NCBI GenBank assembly: GCA_003551785.1
Contig: PUNP01000521.1
Location: 1-11,978 of the forward strand
Source: Candidatus Brocadiaceae bacterium
Lineage (GTDB): Bacteria > Planctomycetota > Brocadiia > SM23-32
Direction of reading: 5' to 3'
Length of the DNA: 11,978 bases
This document shows positions 1-6,332 of this stretch, piece by piece. Position numbers and translations under genes: made by a program. The notes under the pieces are model-generated. The model was not told the DNA's origin. It did not search any database and worked only from the letters and a program-made list of their open reading frames with translations. The first letter of the stretch is position 1; each line of letters opens with the position of its first letter.

Positions 1-968
1 CTTCCAGCTCGGAGAGAAGCAACCTGCCAGAGATAAACGGTCGAGTTAAGCGATAGACGATCGCTTGGGAGCGGGAAACATTTCCTGCTCCCAGCCTCTT
101 AAAAAACCATTTATCGACACCGGCGATGTCTTTCCCTTTCAGTCGGTTGTATTTTTCGACAAAATGCTGGACCAGCAGCGGCACGTCGCTCTTTCTGTGG
201 CGCAGGGGCGGAAGCTCCAGCCTGAACACATTTATCCGGTAATAAAGGTCCTGACGGAATAGGCCTTTATTGACGAGCCGTTCCAGGTTTTTGTTGGTTG
301 CGGCAATGATGCGCAGGTTGGCCCTGAGGGTAGTGGTGCCGCCTACGGGTTCGTAGGTGCCGTCCTGAAGCACCTGGAGCAGTTTTACCTGGAGATTTTC
401 GGGCATTTCGCCGATCTCATCAAGAAACACCGATCCACCCTCGGCGCGCTGGAAACGGCCCGGTTTGTTGTGCCTGGCATCGGTGAAAGCTCCGGCTTTG
501 TGTCCGAAGAGTTCGGATTCGAGGAGGGTCGGGGGAATAGCGCCACAATTTATCTTGTGGAACGGATTCTCCCGGCGCCGGCTGCGGTTATGGATGGCTC
601 TTGCGGCCATTTCCTTGCCCGTTCCGCTCTCCCCTTCGATTAGCACGGCCGAAGCCCTGTATCTCTACCACCCGGCCTTGCTCATCCAGAAGGCCACAGA
701 CCTCCCACTCGAACCAGCGCAGGCCACCGGTGGTCTTCACACGATTCTCGAAGCGCATCCGATAGGGTGGGTTCATGAGCATTTTCAGGCGATCGAAGGT
801 ATGCTTGATATCGTCTTTATGAAGGAACCGGGGAAATTCCATCCCGAGCAGCTCTTCCCGAGCCTTTCCCAAAACCCTGCACGCGGCCTCATTAGCATAA
901 ATAAATCTTTTTTGCCTGTCCACTCGGACAAAAGGATCCGTTACTAACTCGCATCTGCAAAAATCCAT
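1..968 (-). pseudogene. broken PAS-domain sigma-54-dependent activator, C-terminus beyond window
   Basis: This is a decayed enhancer-binding activator of sigma-54 RNA polymerase, read leftwards. From an ATG at 968 (GGGGAA upstream) a PAS domain reads through motifs such as VRVDRQKRFIYANEAACR and ends near VVEIQGFGR at about 646. The next recognisable part is an AAA+ domain in a different frame. It starts at ASAVLIEG, with Walker A GESGTGKE, a GAFTDA loop (usual form GAFTGA), Walker [18 protein letters not shown] and an arginine-finger region [20 protein letters not shown]. In that frame a TAG lies only a few codons upstream of ASAVLIEG, so it is not separately translated from a normal start. 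The linker and the first part of the AAA+ domain, which I estimate at some 50-70 residues in intact relatives, are missing. Near the left edge the usual WPGNVREL region is degraded to GAGNVSRS, which suggests more decay. No DNA-binding domain is visible because the gene leaves the window. The family is certain; inactivity is inferred. Confidence 0.8.
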
Positions 969-2002
969 TTGTTTCCCCGATCTGAGATGACTGTTGGTAT
1001 AGAAAGCCCATACATTCTTACTACACAAGAATTCGTTCAAAACAGCAAACGGATATGGTCATATGCATAAGGCAAAAAGGGCCCAAAGAAGGCGTTTTTC
1101 ATTAGCGTATTCCTGGCTTGGGCAAACCCCTTGACACAACAAGCGTTTAACCCGGGCTTTTGCTGAAAAAGATGTTGTATTTTTGAAATCATTGACTGGG
1201 AAAGAATGCAGCACATCATTTCGAGAAAACTTGTTTACAAATTGGCTTAAATTAAAGTAAACAGCAAACCATATGCCAGGATTAAGGATAAAAAGACGTT
1301 CTGCCCCACTTAACACTATGTAAGGAATGGTGGCTGATGTATCAAAGTATGACATTTGGGGTTTGCTGTGGCATTTTTACAAACAGGTATTATAAAGAGT
1401 GCAAAATGCATAAATGGATTCATTATTGTGCGCATATACCCAGAAGACCCTTTATTCACTGTTATTATTATACTCTATTTTTATTTTCCCAAAATATGTA
1501 CATTACAACAAATGTACCGCCAATCCACAAATAAAAGCATTAAAAAATCTTCATTTAGCAGATTAGTCCCTTTACGGTCTCGTCTTCATTATTGCCCCAA
1601 GAGGCTCTCTAAAGCCTGTATATAGGTTTTTACAACGGTAGGGCATTCTTATTTTTGAGAAAAAATTTGATTTCATCTCCTGTCTTGTTTCATAATCAAT
1701 TTTAATGAAAAACGTAAAAAAATAACAAAATCGGACTGCGAGTGGGAACTCGGCTGAGTGCCGGCCACCGCCATGGTAAGAACAGCTGAGGATAGATAAC
1801 GAAAATCTGCGCAGGGTCAATGAAAAACTGACCGAGATATTTGAATTCGCCCGCAGAGAACTCGCGAAAAAAGACAGAAAAATTGGAAAACGCGAAAAAG
1901 AGTGAAAATTGTATCCCATGTCATAATGACGTATAATGAGTATCTCGATTCATTTTTAAAGATTATAGTACAAAAAGCAAGGCTATTGTAACCCAAACCT
2001 AA
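969..2002. other. gene-poor, AT-rich intergenic stretch
   Basis: About 1 kb without a convincing gene. The open frames here are short, overlap on both strands, lack ribosome binding sites and have low-complexity composition, so I do not call them. The 9-mer ACAGCAAAC occurs at 1042-1050 and 1261-1269. It recurs inverted at 1361-1369, where the pair 1261-1270 and 1360-1369 forms a 10-bp inverted repeat 89 bp apart. The meaning is unknown. Short poly-A/T-rich tracts dominate 1440-1740. A coding-like remnant at 1780-1905 is listed separately. The stretch next to a decayed regulator gene and a mobile repeat looks like a region undergoing gene loss. Confidence 0.5.
1780..1905 (+). pseudogene. possible C-terminal coiled-coil remnant of a lost gene
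   Basis: This 41-codon open stretch follows a TAA at 1777-1779 and ends in TGA at 1903-1905. It has no start codon or ribosome binding site. The translation is strongly charged and helical (for example NENLRRVNEKLTEIFEFARR, then a Lys/Arg/Glu-rich tail), typical of a coiled coil. Its base composition is more GC-rich and codon-like than the AT-rich flanks, so it may be the end of a former gene. It could equally be chance. I recognise no family. Confidence 0.25.
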
Positions 2003-2219
2003 TGCTTAGTTGCATAACTTACGAATAATCTTTGGTTATTTCTTTTTATTTACCGCAGAAATCGCAGAGGACGCAGAGGACGGCTTTTTTTTGGCTTACG
2101 CCTTCTTTAAAAAAATTTTCGTCTTTCTCTGCGTCCTCAGCGTGCTCCGCGGTTATTTCGTTGTCTTTATAGCTTAAAACCTAAAACTAAAACGGTATTA
2201 GGACTTACGCAACTAAGCA
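2003..2219. mobile_element. MITE-like element with terminal inverted repeats
   Basis: The ends are a 17-bp inverted repeat: TGCTTAGTTGCATAACT at 2003-2019 and, reading inwards from the right, TGCTTAGTTGCGTAAGT at 2219-2203 (15 of 17 identical). The element is flanked on both sides by CTAA (1999-2002 and 2220-2223), consistent with a 4-bp target duplication. Inside, a purine-rich arm at about 2052-2078 (ACCGCAGAAATCGCAGAGG and onwards) pairs with 2126-2152 at about 22 of 27 positions, so the element could fold into a long hairpin. It has no open reading frame and would depend on a transposase encoded elsewhere. Related CGCAGAGGACGCAGAG-type and GGACTTACGCA-type repeats are familiar from environmental bacterial genomes. 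It ends 74 bp upstream of the queA ATG. Confidence 0.7.
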
Positions 2220-2293
2220 CTAACCACCGTTTCACCGGCTATGTGAAGCACATTGTGGATTGTGCGGCAGGCCCCTCAAATTTTATTTACATC

Positions 2294-3376
2294 ATGACCA
2301 ATATCAACTTATTTAATTACGATTTGCCAGAAAGTTTAATTGCTGCCACACCGACTGAAAGACGTGAAGGCTCACGCCTGATGTGTATTGATAAAGATAC
2401 CGGAACCTTCACCCACGAGGAGTGTTTCGGGGATATTATTAATTATTTTAATAGCGGTGATCTGCTCATTCTCAATAACGCCAGGGTATTCCCTGCTCGC
2501 CTTAAAGCGCGCAGAAAAACCGGGGGAAAGGCGGAGATTTTGCTGCTCAGGCAGCATAATCCCGGCAAAACCGCGGAGAATGAAAATCCGAACCGTTGGC
2601 TGGCAATGATTAAAGCATCCGGGACACTTAAAAAACGCGAAAAGCTTAAAGTATGCAGCATCGATGAGTACATCAGCATCACCGGAGTTCATGGAAACGG
2701 TTACTTTACTGTTGACTTTACTGATACAAAAGCAGTTAAGCAGGCAATCAGCACAGGGAAAATGCCGCTGCCCCCCTATATCCAAAAAGCGAGACGTAAT
2801 CGCGGGCTGCCGGAATACATACCCGATATCGACAGCCGACGATACCAAACGGTATATGCAGCTAAGCCGGGAGCGGTGGCCGCACCAACGGCCGGTTTGC
2901 ATTTTTCGGAAAACCTGTTGGATAAACTTAGAATTAAGGGGATTAAAATACTCTACCTCACGTTATTAGTGGGCCCCGGGACGTTCATGCCCGTACGTAC
3001 CGACAATATTGAAGACCATATCGTAGAACCGGAATTTTACGAAATATCCGAGCAAACCGCCCGGGAAGTCTACAACGCTTTGAACTCCAAAAATCGCGTT
3101 ATCGCAACAGGTACAACCTGCGTCAGGGTCCTGGAGCATATTGGACAGACCGAGAACTGGGAAGCACATACGGGGTGGTCTGATATGTATATATACCCTC
3201 CTTTCAGATTCAAAGTGATCGATGCTCTTATTACCAACTTCCACTTACCGAAAAGCTCTCTATTGATGTTAGTCAGCGCTTTCGCCGGCCGTGAGAATAT
3301 TTTGAACGCCTACGAGGAAGCTATAAAGGAAAAATATCGCTTCTACAGTTACGGTGATGCGACTTTTCTGTATTGA
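2294..3376 (+). CDS. queA: S-adenosylmethionine:tRNA ribosyltransferase-isomerase QueA
   Basis: QueA transfers and isomerises the ribosyl part of S-adenosylmethionine onto 7-aminomethyl-7-deazaguanine at tRNA position 34, giving epoxyqueuosine. It is a cytoplasmic enzyme. The 360-residue product is full length. It shows the family's N-terminal pattern (FNYDLPESLIAATPTERR, residues 7-24), NNARVFPARL (61-70), RRYQTVYAAKPGAVAAPTAG (182-201) followed by LHF, VGPGTFMPVR (226-235), GTTCVRVLE (273-281), and the C-terminal block with NFHLPKS (315-321) and YSYGDATFLY at the end. The commonly seen MHxE is VEPE here (244-247). I chose the ATG at 2294 because family members start just before this pattern; a GTG at 2243 would add 17 unrelated residues. 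Neither start has a clear Shine-Dalgarno sequence, which is odd because most neighbours have strong ones. The gene stands alone, downstream of a MITE-like element and convergent with rubrerythrin. Confidence 0.95.
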   Translation: MTNINLFNYDLPESLIAATPTERREGSRLMCIDKDTGTFTHEECFGDIINYFNSGDLLILNNARVFPARLKARRKTGGKAEILLLRQHNPGKTAENENPNRWLAMIKASGTLKKREKLKVCSIDEYISITGVHGNGYFTVDFTDTKAVKQAISTGKMPLPPYIQKARRNRGLPEYIPDIDSRRYQTVYAAKPGAVAAPTAGLHFSENLLDKLRIKGIKILYLTLLVGPGTFMPVRTDNIEDHIVEPEFYEISEQTAREVYNALNSKNRVIATGTTCVRVLEHIGQTENWEAHTGWSDMYIYPPFRFKVIDALITNFHLPKSSLLMLVSAFAGRENILNAYEEAIKEKYRFYSYGDATFLY

Positions 3377-3380
3377 GAAA

Positions 3381-3415
3381 GGGATGCAAAGGCTTATCGA
3401 ATACCTTTGCATCCC
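3381..3415. terminator. shared hairpin between convergent queA and rubrerythrin
   Basis: A perfect 12-bp stem (GGGATGCAAAGG at 3381-3392, CCTTTGCATCCC at 3404-3415) encloses an 11-nt loop. It begins 4 bp after the queA stop and 24 bp beyond the rubrerythrin stop. There is no strong T-run on either side: reading leftwards the stem is followed by TTTCTC, and reading rightwards by GGGATAC. It therefore fits a bidirectional terminator or a 3'-end stabilising structure, more likely for the minus-strand transcript. Confidence 0.7.
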
Positions 3416-3439
3416 GGGATACAAACCGGGGATTAACAG

Positions 3440-3943
3440 TTAATCAATTTTTTGAAAATATTTTTTCGGCGCCCCGCAAACAGGACATTTTTCAGGTGCA
3501 TCTCCCTCGACAGTATTTCCGCAAAACTGGCACACATAAATGGGCACTTCGGGAAGTTTATCTCCGCTTTTAACAGCTTCAATCGCTTTGTTGTAAAGGT
3601 TGTAATGAATCTCTTCCACCTTGTTGGCATAGTCGAAAGAGCGTTCTACATCACTCTCACCCTCCGCCTGAGCATCTTTAATAAAACCGGGATACATATC
3701 TTTAAATTCAGCAGCTTCACCGTTGGCGGCCGATTCCAAATTATCGGCCGTATCACCGATCTCATCTGTAGTTTTGAGATGATTTTGCGCGTGGATGTGC
3801 TCGGCACGTGCAGCAGCTCTAAACAACTTAGCGACCTGTGAATGACCTTCCTTGTCGGCGACTTTTGCAAAAGCTAAATATTTCTGACTGGCCTGACTTT
3901 CACCTGCAAACGCTTCCATGACATTATCCTGCGACTTACTCAT
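3440..3943 (-). CDS. rbr: rubrerythrin
   Basis: Rubrerythrin is a cytoplasmic non-haem di-iron peroxidase that reduces hydrogen peroxide in anaerobes. The 167-residue product has the usual order. A ferritin-like four-helix di-iron domain comes first (ligand candidates E15, E48 with H51 in AEHIH, E76, E79, E110 with H113 in EEIH), with the typical EFKDMYP segment. A C-terminal rubredoxin-type domain follows, with C138xxC141 and C153xxC156 (CQFCG and CPVCGAPK), which passes electrons to the di-iron site. The start is secure: AGGAGG sits 7 nt upstream of the ATG. It lies 35 bp downstream of the PerR-type gene on the same strand with no obvious promoter between them, so the two probably form one transcript repressed by PerR. 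All key residues appear present. Confidence 0.97.
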   Translation of the reverse strand: MSKSQDNVMEAFAGESQASQKYLAFAKVADKEGHSQVAKLFRAAARAEHIHAQNHLKTTDEIGDTADNLESAANGEAAEFKDMYPGFIKDAQAEGESDVERSFDYANKVEEIHYNLYNKAIEAVKSGDKLPEVPIYVCQFCGNTVEGDAPEKCPVCGAPKKYFQKID

Positions 3944-3978
3944 AACTAAACCTCCTGATTAAATCGAATTAAATAAAA

Positions 3979-4362
3979 TCAGCTGTTACCATCACTACAT
4001 TCGGGGCAACAACCGTAAAATAAGATGGCCACATCCTCTACTTCATAATCAGAGCTTTTTGACACATCATTAACCACAGCCCCCGCATTATTCCAAACAA
4101 TATCGTCAATTCTACCACACTCAGTGCATCGTATATGATAATGCGGAGTCGGATTGCCGTCAAACCTCTTATTCTTCTCACCGCCCATAATCTCCATAAC
4201 CACACCTGCTTCCGACATCAGTTGGAGATTACGGTAGACGGTTCCTAAACTGACCTTAGGTAGTTCTTCCCTCACTTTATCATACACCTGATCAACAGTT
4301 GGATGTGTAGGCATATTTCTGAGAGTATCAAGAATAACTTTCCTTTGTTTGGTTTGACGCAT
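3979..4362 (-). CDS. perR: Fur-family peroxide-responsive repressor, PerR type
   Basis: This is a 127-residue Fur-family metal-dependent repressor. The N-terminal winged helix includes HPTVDQVYDKV (residues 20-30) and the recognition region SLGTVYRNL (38-46). The C-terminal half carries a structural zinc site C79xxC82 and C119xxC122. All five regulatory metal ligands known from Bacillus subtilis PerR have counterparts: H20 (H37), D68 (D85), H74 (H91), H76 (H93) and D87 (D104). The Asp at the last position is the residue associated with peroxide sensing by iron-catalysed histidine oxidation. The ATG at 4362 is preferred over an upstream start that would add 12 residues, because AGGTG lies just upstream and family proteins start here. 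It is co-transcribed with rubrerythrin and has its own candidate operator. Fur or Zur is less likely given the ligands and the neighbour. Confidence 0.92.
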   Translation of the reverse strand: MRQTKQRKVILDTLRNMPTHPTVDQVYDKVREELPKVSLGTVYRNLQLMSEAGVVMEIMGGEKNKRFDGNPTPHYHIRCTECGRIDDIVWNNAGAVVNDVSKSSDYEVEDVAILFYGCCPECSDGNS

Positions 4363-4376
4363 AAAAGCACCTAATA

Positions 4377-4391
4377 TAGTAATAATTACCA
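4377..4391. promoter_or_regulatory. candidate PerR/Fur box controlling perR-rbr
   Basis: TAGTAATAATTACCA is a 7-1-7 palindrome with 6 of 7 arm pairs matching. It resembles the PerR/Fur box pattern TTATAATnATTATAA, especially in its AAT-n-ATT core. It sits between the predicted -10 hexamer and the perR start, covering the expected transcription start. A repressor bound there would block perR-rbr transcription. This is autoregulation inferred from sequence. Confidence 0.65.
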
Positions 4392-4397
4392 TTGCCA

Positions 4398-4426
4398 ATT
4401 TTAACAGAATTTAGAAAGCAAATCAA
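4398..4426 (-). promoter_or_regulatory. sigma-70-type promoter of perR-rbr
   Basis: On the minus strand, TTGATT (4426-4421) and TAAAAT (4403-4398) are separated by exactly 17 bp. The predicted start near 4391 falls on the edge of the PerR-like palindrome. A partial palindrome, GTTCA-n5-TGAAC (4427-4441), lies directly upstream of the -35 hexamer and might be a further protein-binding site. Confidence 0.65.
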
Positions 4427-4444
4427 GTTCATGATGTGAACAAG

Positions 4445-4473
4445 TTGAAAATCGTCATCGTATATTTTATAAT
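4445..4473 (+). promoter_or_regulatory. sigma-70-type promoter of znuAC
   Basis: TTGAAA (4445-4450) and TATAAT (4468-4473) are spaced by exactly 17 bp, close to consensus. Transcription would start near 4480 and give a leader of about 44 nt with AAGGAGG before znuA. The promoter is divergent from that of perR, with the -35 hexamers about 18 bp apart, so a regulator bound between them could affect both. I see no convincing Zur box. Confidence 0.7.
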
Positions 4474-4523
4474 AAACTATCATGTTTTCCAACTAAACCA
4501 CTTCACCTACCAAGGAGGCAGTC

Positions 4524-5540
4524 ATGGAATCATGTCAAAAATTTTTAATACTTAAACTCATTTTTGTCTTATTTCTTAGTGTATCCCATATTTCCTGCTC
4601 GTCGGATGAGGCACCGTTTACCGACCAGGATCAAGAATCTCAAGGCAGGTTGTCGATTTACACAAACATCCCCCCCCAGGCATACATAGTTAAGAGAATC
4701 GCCGGTGAAAAGGCAGATGTCAAGACTTTGGTTTCGCCCGGCGACGACCCACATACATTCTCTCCTTCTCCGCGCCAGATCATGGATTTGGGAAAGGCTG
4801 ACATATATTTCCACGGGATAATGCCTTTCGGACGCCGGTTGGCTGAAACGATCGCTGATTCGAGTCCGGGACTTCGCATTGTTGATATCACTGAAGGGAT
4901 CAGATTCCGTGAAATTGAAGAACACTCTCCTCATCATGAACACCATGGTGAGCATAGTTCTGATAATAACGGCCATGGTCATGCACATGACTACACGGAG
5001 AACGACTCAGATCATAAAAAAAACCACCATCATGATTGCGGCGAGGGCAAGGATCCACATGTATGGCTTTCCCCCCCCGAAATAAAAATTCAGGCTCGTA
5101 TTATTGCTGATACTTTAATTGACATCGACCCTCAAAACAACGATTACTATAATAACAATTTGAAGCAGTTTTCTGACGAACTTGATGAAACCCACGCAAC
5201 TCTGACTGAAATACTGGGTCCCTACAAGGGGCGCACATTTTACGTATATCACCCGGCATTCGGATACTTGGCACGCACTTATGGTTTGAAACAGGAAGCT
5301 GTGGAAACCGGTGGACGCAGCCCCAGCGCACGCCACCTGCGGACGCTGATCAAACAGGCAAGGTCTGAAAATGTGAGAGTAATATTCGTTCAACCCCAAT
5401 TTGAAGCACGAAGTGCACAAGCAATAGCCGAAGAAATTGATGGTGCTGTGATTCGCCTGGACCCTTTAAAAGAAGATATTTTAGACAACCTGATGCATAT
5501 CGCAGATCAAATTGAAAGCACTTTGGGGGAGAACAATTGA
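4524..5540 (+). CDS. znuA: zinc ABC transporter substrate-binding lipoprotein (ZnuA-like)
   Basis: This is a 338-residue extracytoplasmic metal-binding protein of the cluster A-I (TroA/ZnuA) family. A hydrophobic N-terminal segment (about residues 7-24) ends at HISC, so C25 is a plausible lipidated cysteine, although His at the -3 position is not the canonical lipobox residue. The three expected metal-site histidines are visible in DDPHTFSP (H77), KDPHVW (H179) and YHPAFGY (H243), with a candidate Asp in LDPL near residue 314. Between the first two lies a His/Asp-rich loop (about 134-172) with 13 histidines, typical of zinc rather than manganese binders. The start is supported by AAGGAGG just upstream. 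Its TGA overlaps the znuC start (TTGA), so the two are translationally coupled. Zinc specificity is inferred from the loop. Confidence 0.93.
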   Translation: MESCQKFLILKLIFVLFLSVSHISCSSDEAPFTDQDQESQGRLSIYTNIPPQAYIVKRIAGEKADVKTLVSPGDDPHTFSPSPRQIMDLGKADIYFHGIMPFGRRLAETIADSSPGLRIVDITEGIRFREIEEHSPHHEHHGEHSSDNNGHGHAHDYTENDSDHKKNHHHDCGEGKDPHVWLSPPEIKIQARIIADTLIDIDPQNNDYYNNNLKQFSDELDETHATLTEILGPYKGRTFYVYHPAFGYLARTYGLKQEAVETGGRSPSARHLRTLIKQARSENVRVIFVQPQFEARSAQAIAEEIDGAVIRLDPLKEDILDNLMHIADQIESTLGENN

Positions 5541-6283
5541 ACGAAAAAGAGCCTGTTATTGAAATCAAGAACTTATCCTTCTCTTACGGAGCGACGCTCG
5601 CTCTGATGAACATTAATTTTACCGCTTATGAAAATGAGCTGATTTGTATTGTAGGACCGAACGGAGGCGGAAAAACAACTTTTTTGAAATTGGTGATGGG
5701 GTTGCTCAAACCGGACAAAGGCTCTATTAAAGTCTTTAATTCACGTCCCTCCCAGGTCAGCAGCCGAATCGGGTACATGCCACAAAATCCTCAGCATGAC
5801 CTGAGTTTCCCCATCAACGTGCTGGAAGTCGTACTCATGGGACGTATTGAGCGCAGACTGTTCGGCCCTTATCGTTCTGAGGATAAGGAGGCAGCCATCG
5901 ATGCTTTAACTGAAGTTGAAATGCAGGATTTTTCAGAACGCCCTTTTTCTGAATTATCCGGTGGACAACGACAGAGAGTCCTCATCGCAAGAGCCTTGGG
6001 AACCTCGCCGGACATGCTGATTTTAGATGAACCAACGGCCAACATAGACCCGGAACAAGAGCATCAGCTGAATAAAATACTGGAAAAACTGAAAGAGCGC
6101 ATGACAATCATCATGGTTACGCACGATTACGTTTCCGAGATTGTTCAAGAGGTGGTTTGCATCAACCGGGGTTTGGAGATACATCCTACGAGCCGTTTGG
6201 ACAGCCATGGATTTGAACATGTGTATAATGCTTCGGGACGCATTGTCAGGCATGATAGGAAGTTAAACAAGCATGATGACTAA
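5537..6283 (+). CDS. znuC: zinc ABC transporter ATP-binding protein (ZnuC-like)
   Basis: This is a 248-residue cytoplasmic ATPase that would power metal import with ZnuA and a membrane permease. All ABC motifs are present: Walker A GPNGGGKTT (40-48), Q-loop Q83 in YMPQNP, signature LSGGQRQR (140-147), Walker B LILDEP (161-166), D-loop and H-loop H196 in VTHDY. The start is TTG at 5537, sharing bases with the znuA stop, with GGGGGAG upstream. Family members are close to this length. The oddity is what follows: no permease gene is next to it. Only a 19-codon open frame overlaps its 3' end before the convergent QueG-like gene. The permease may be lost or encoded elsewhere. Confidence 0.93.
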   Translation: MNEKEPVIEIKNLSFSYGATLALMNINFTAYENELICIVGPNGGGKTTFLKLVMGLLKPDKGSIKVFNSRPSQVSSRIGYMPQNPQHDLSFPINVLEVVLMGRIERRLFGPYRSEDKEAAIDALTEVEMQDFSERPFSELSGGQRQRVLIARALGTSPDMLILDEPTANIDPEQEHQLNKILEKLKERMTIIMVTHDYVSEIVQEVVCINRGLEIHPTSRLDSHGFEHVYNASGRIVRHDRKLNKHDD

Positions 6284-6332
6284 CGCATGGAATCAGATAG
6301 GAACGAGCGCAGTATACAGAATCGTGATTTAA
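6276..6332 (+). other. short open frame in the expected permease position
   Basis: An ATG pair (6273, 6276) overlaps the end of znuC in the manner usual for a coupled next gene. The frame reads only 18 residues (MTNAWNQIGTSAVYRIVI) to a TAA at 6330-6332. It may be the remaining start of a lost permease gene or a chance frame. The peptide is too short to assign. Confidence 0.2.

Noticed and set aside
465..947. 160-codon plus-strand open frame
   Set aside because: It lies antisense to the PAS/AAA+ gene, whose minus-strand translation has clear family motifs; the plus-strand product shows none.
1059..1355. Minus-strand open frames of 60-98 codons upstream of the regulator remnant
   Set aside because: No ribosome binding site and no family resemblance; they overlap each other, and the composition fits non-coding AT-rich DNA.
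2052..2152. GCAGAG-rich units as a CRISPR array
   Set aside because: The units are inverted, not direct, with no regular spacers; they are arms of the MITE-like element.
4446..4466. AAAAT...ATTTT pseudo-palindrome over the znuA promoter as a Zur box
   Set aside because: Only the outer five bases of each arm pair; the core does not match, so it is no better than expected in AT-rich promoter DNA.
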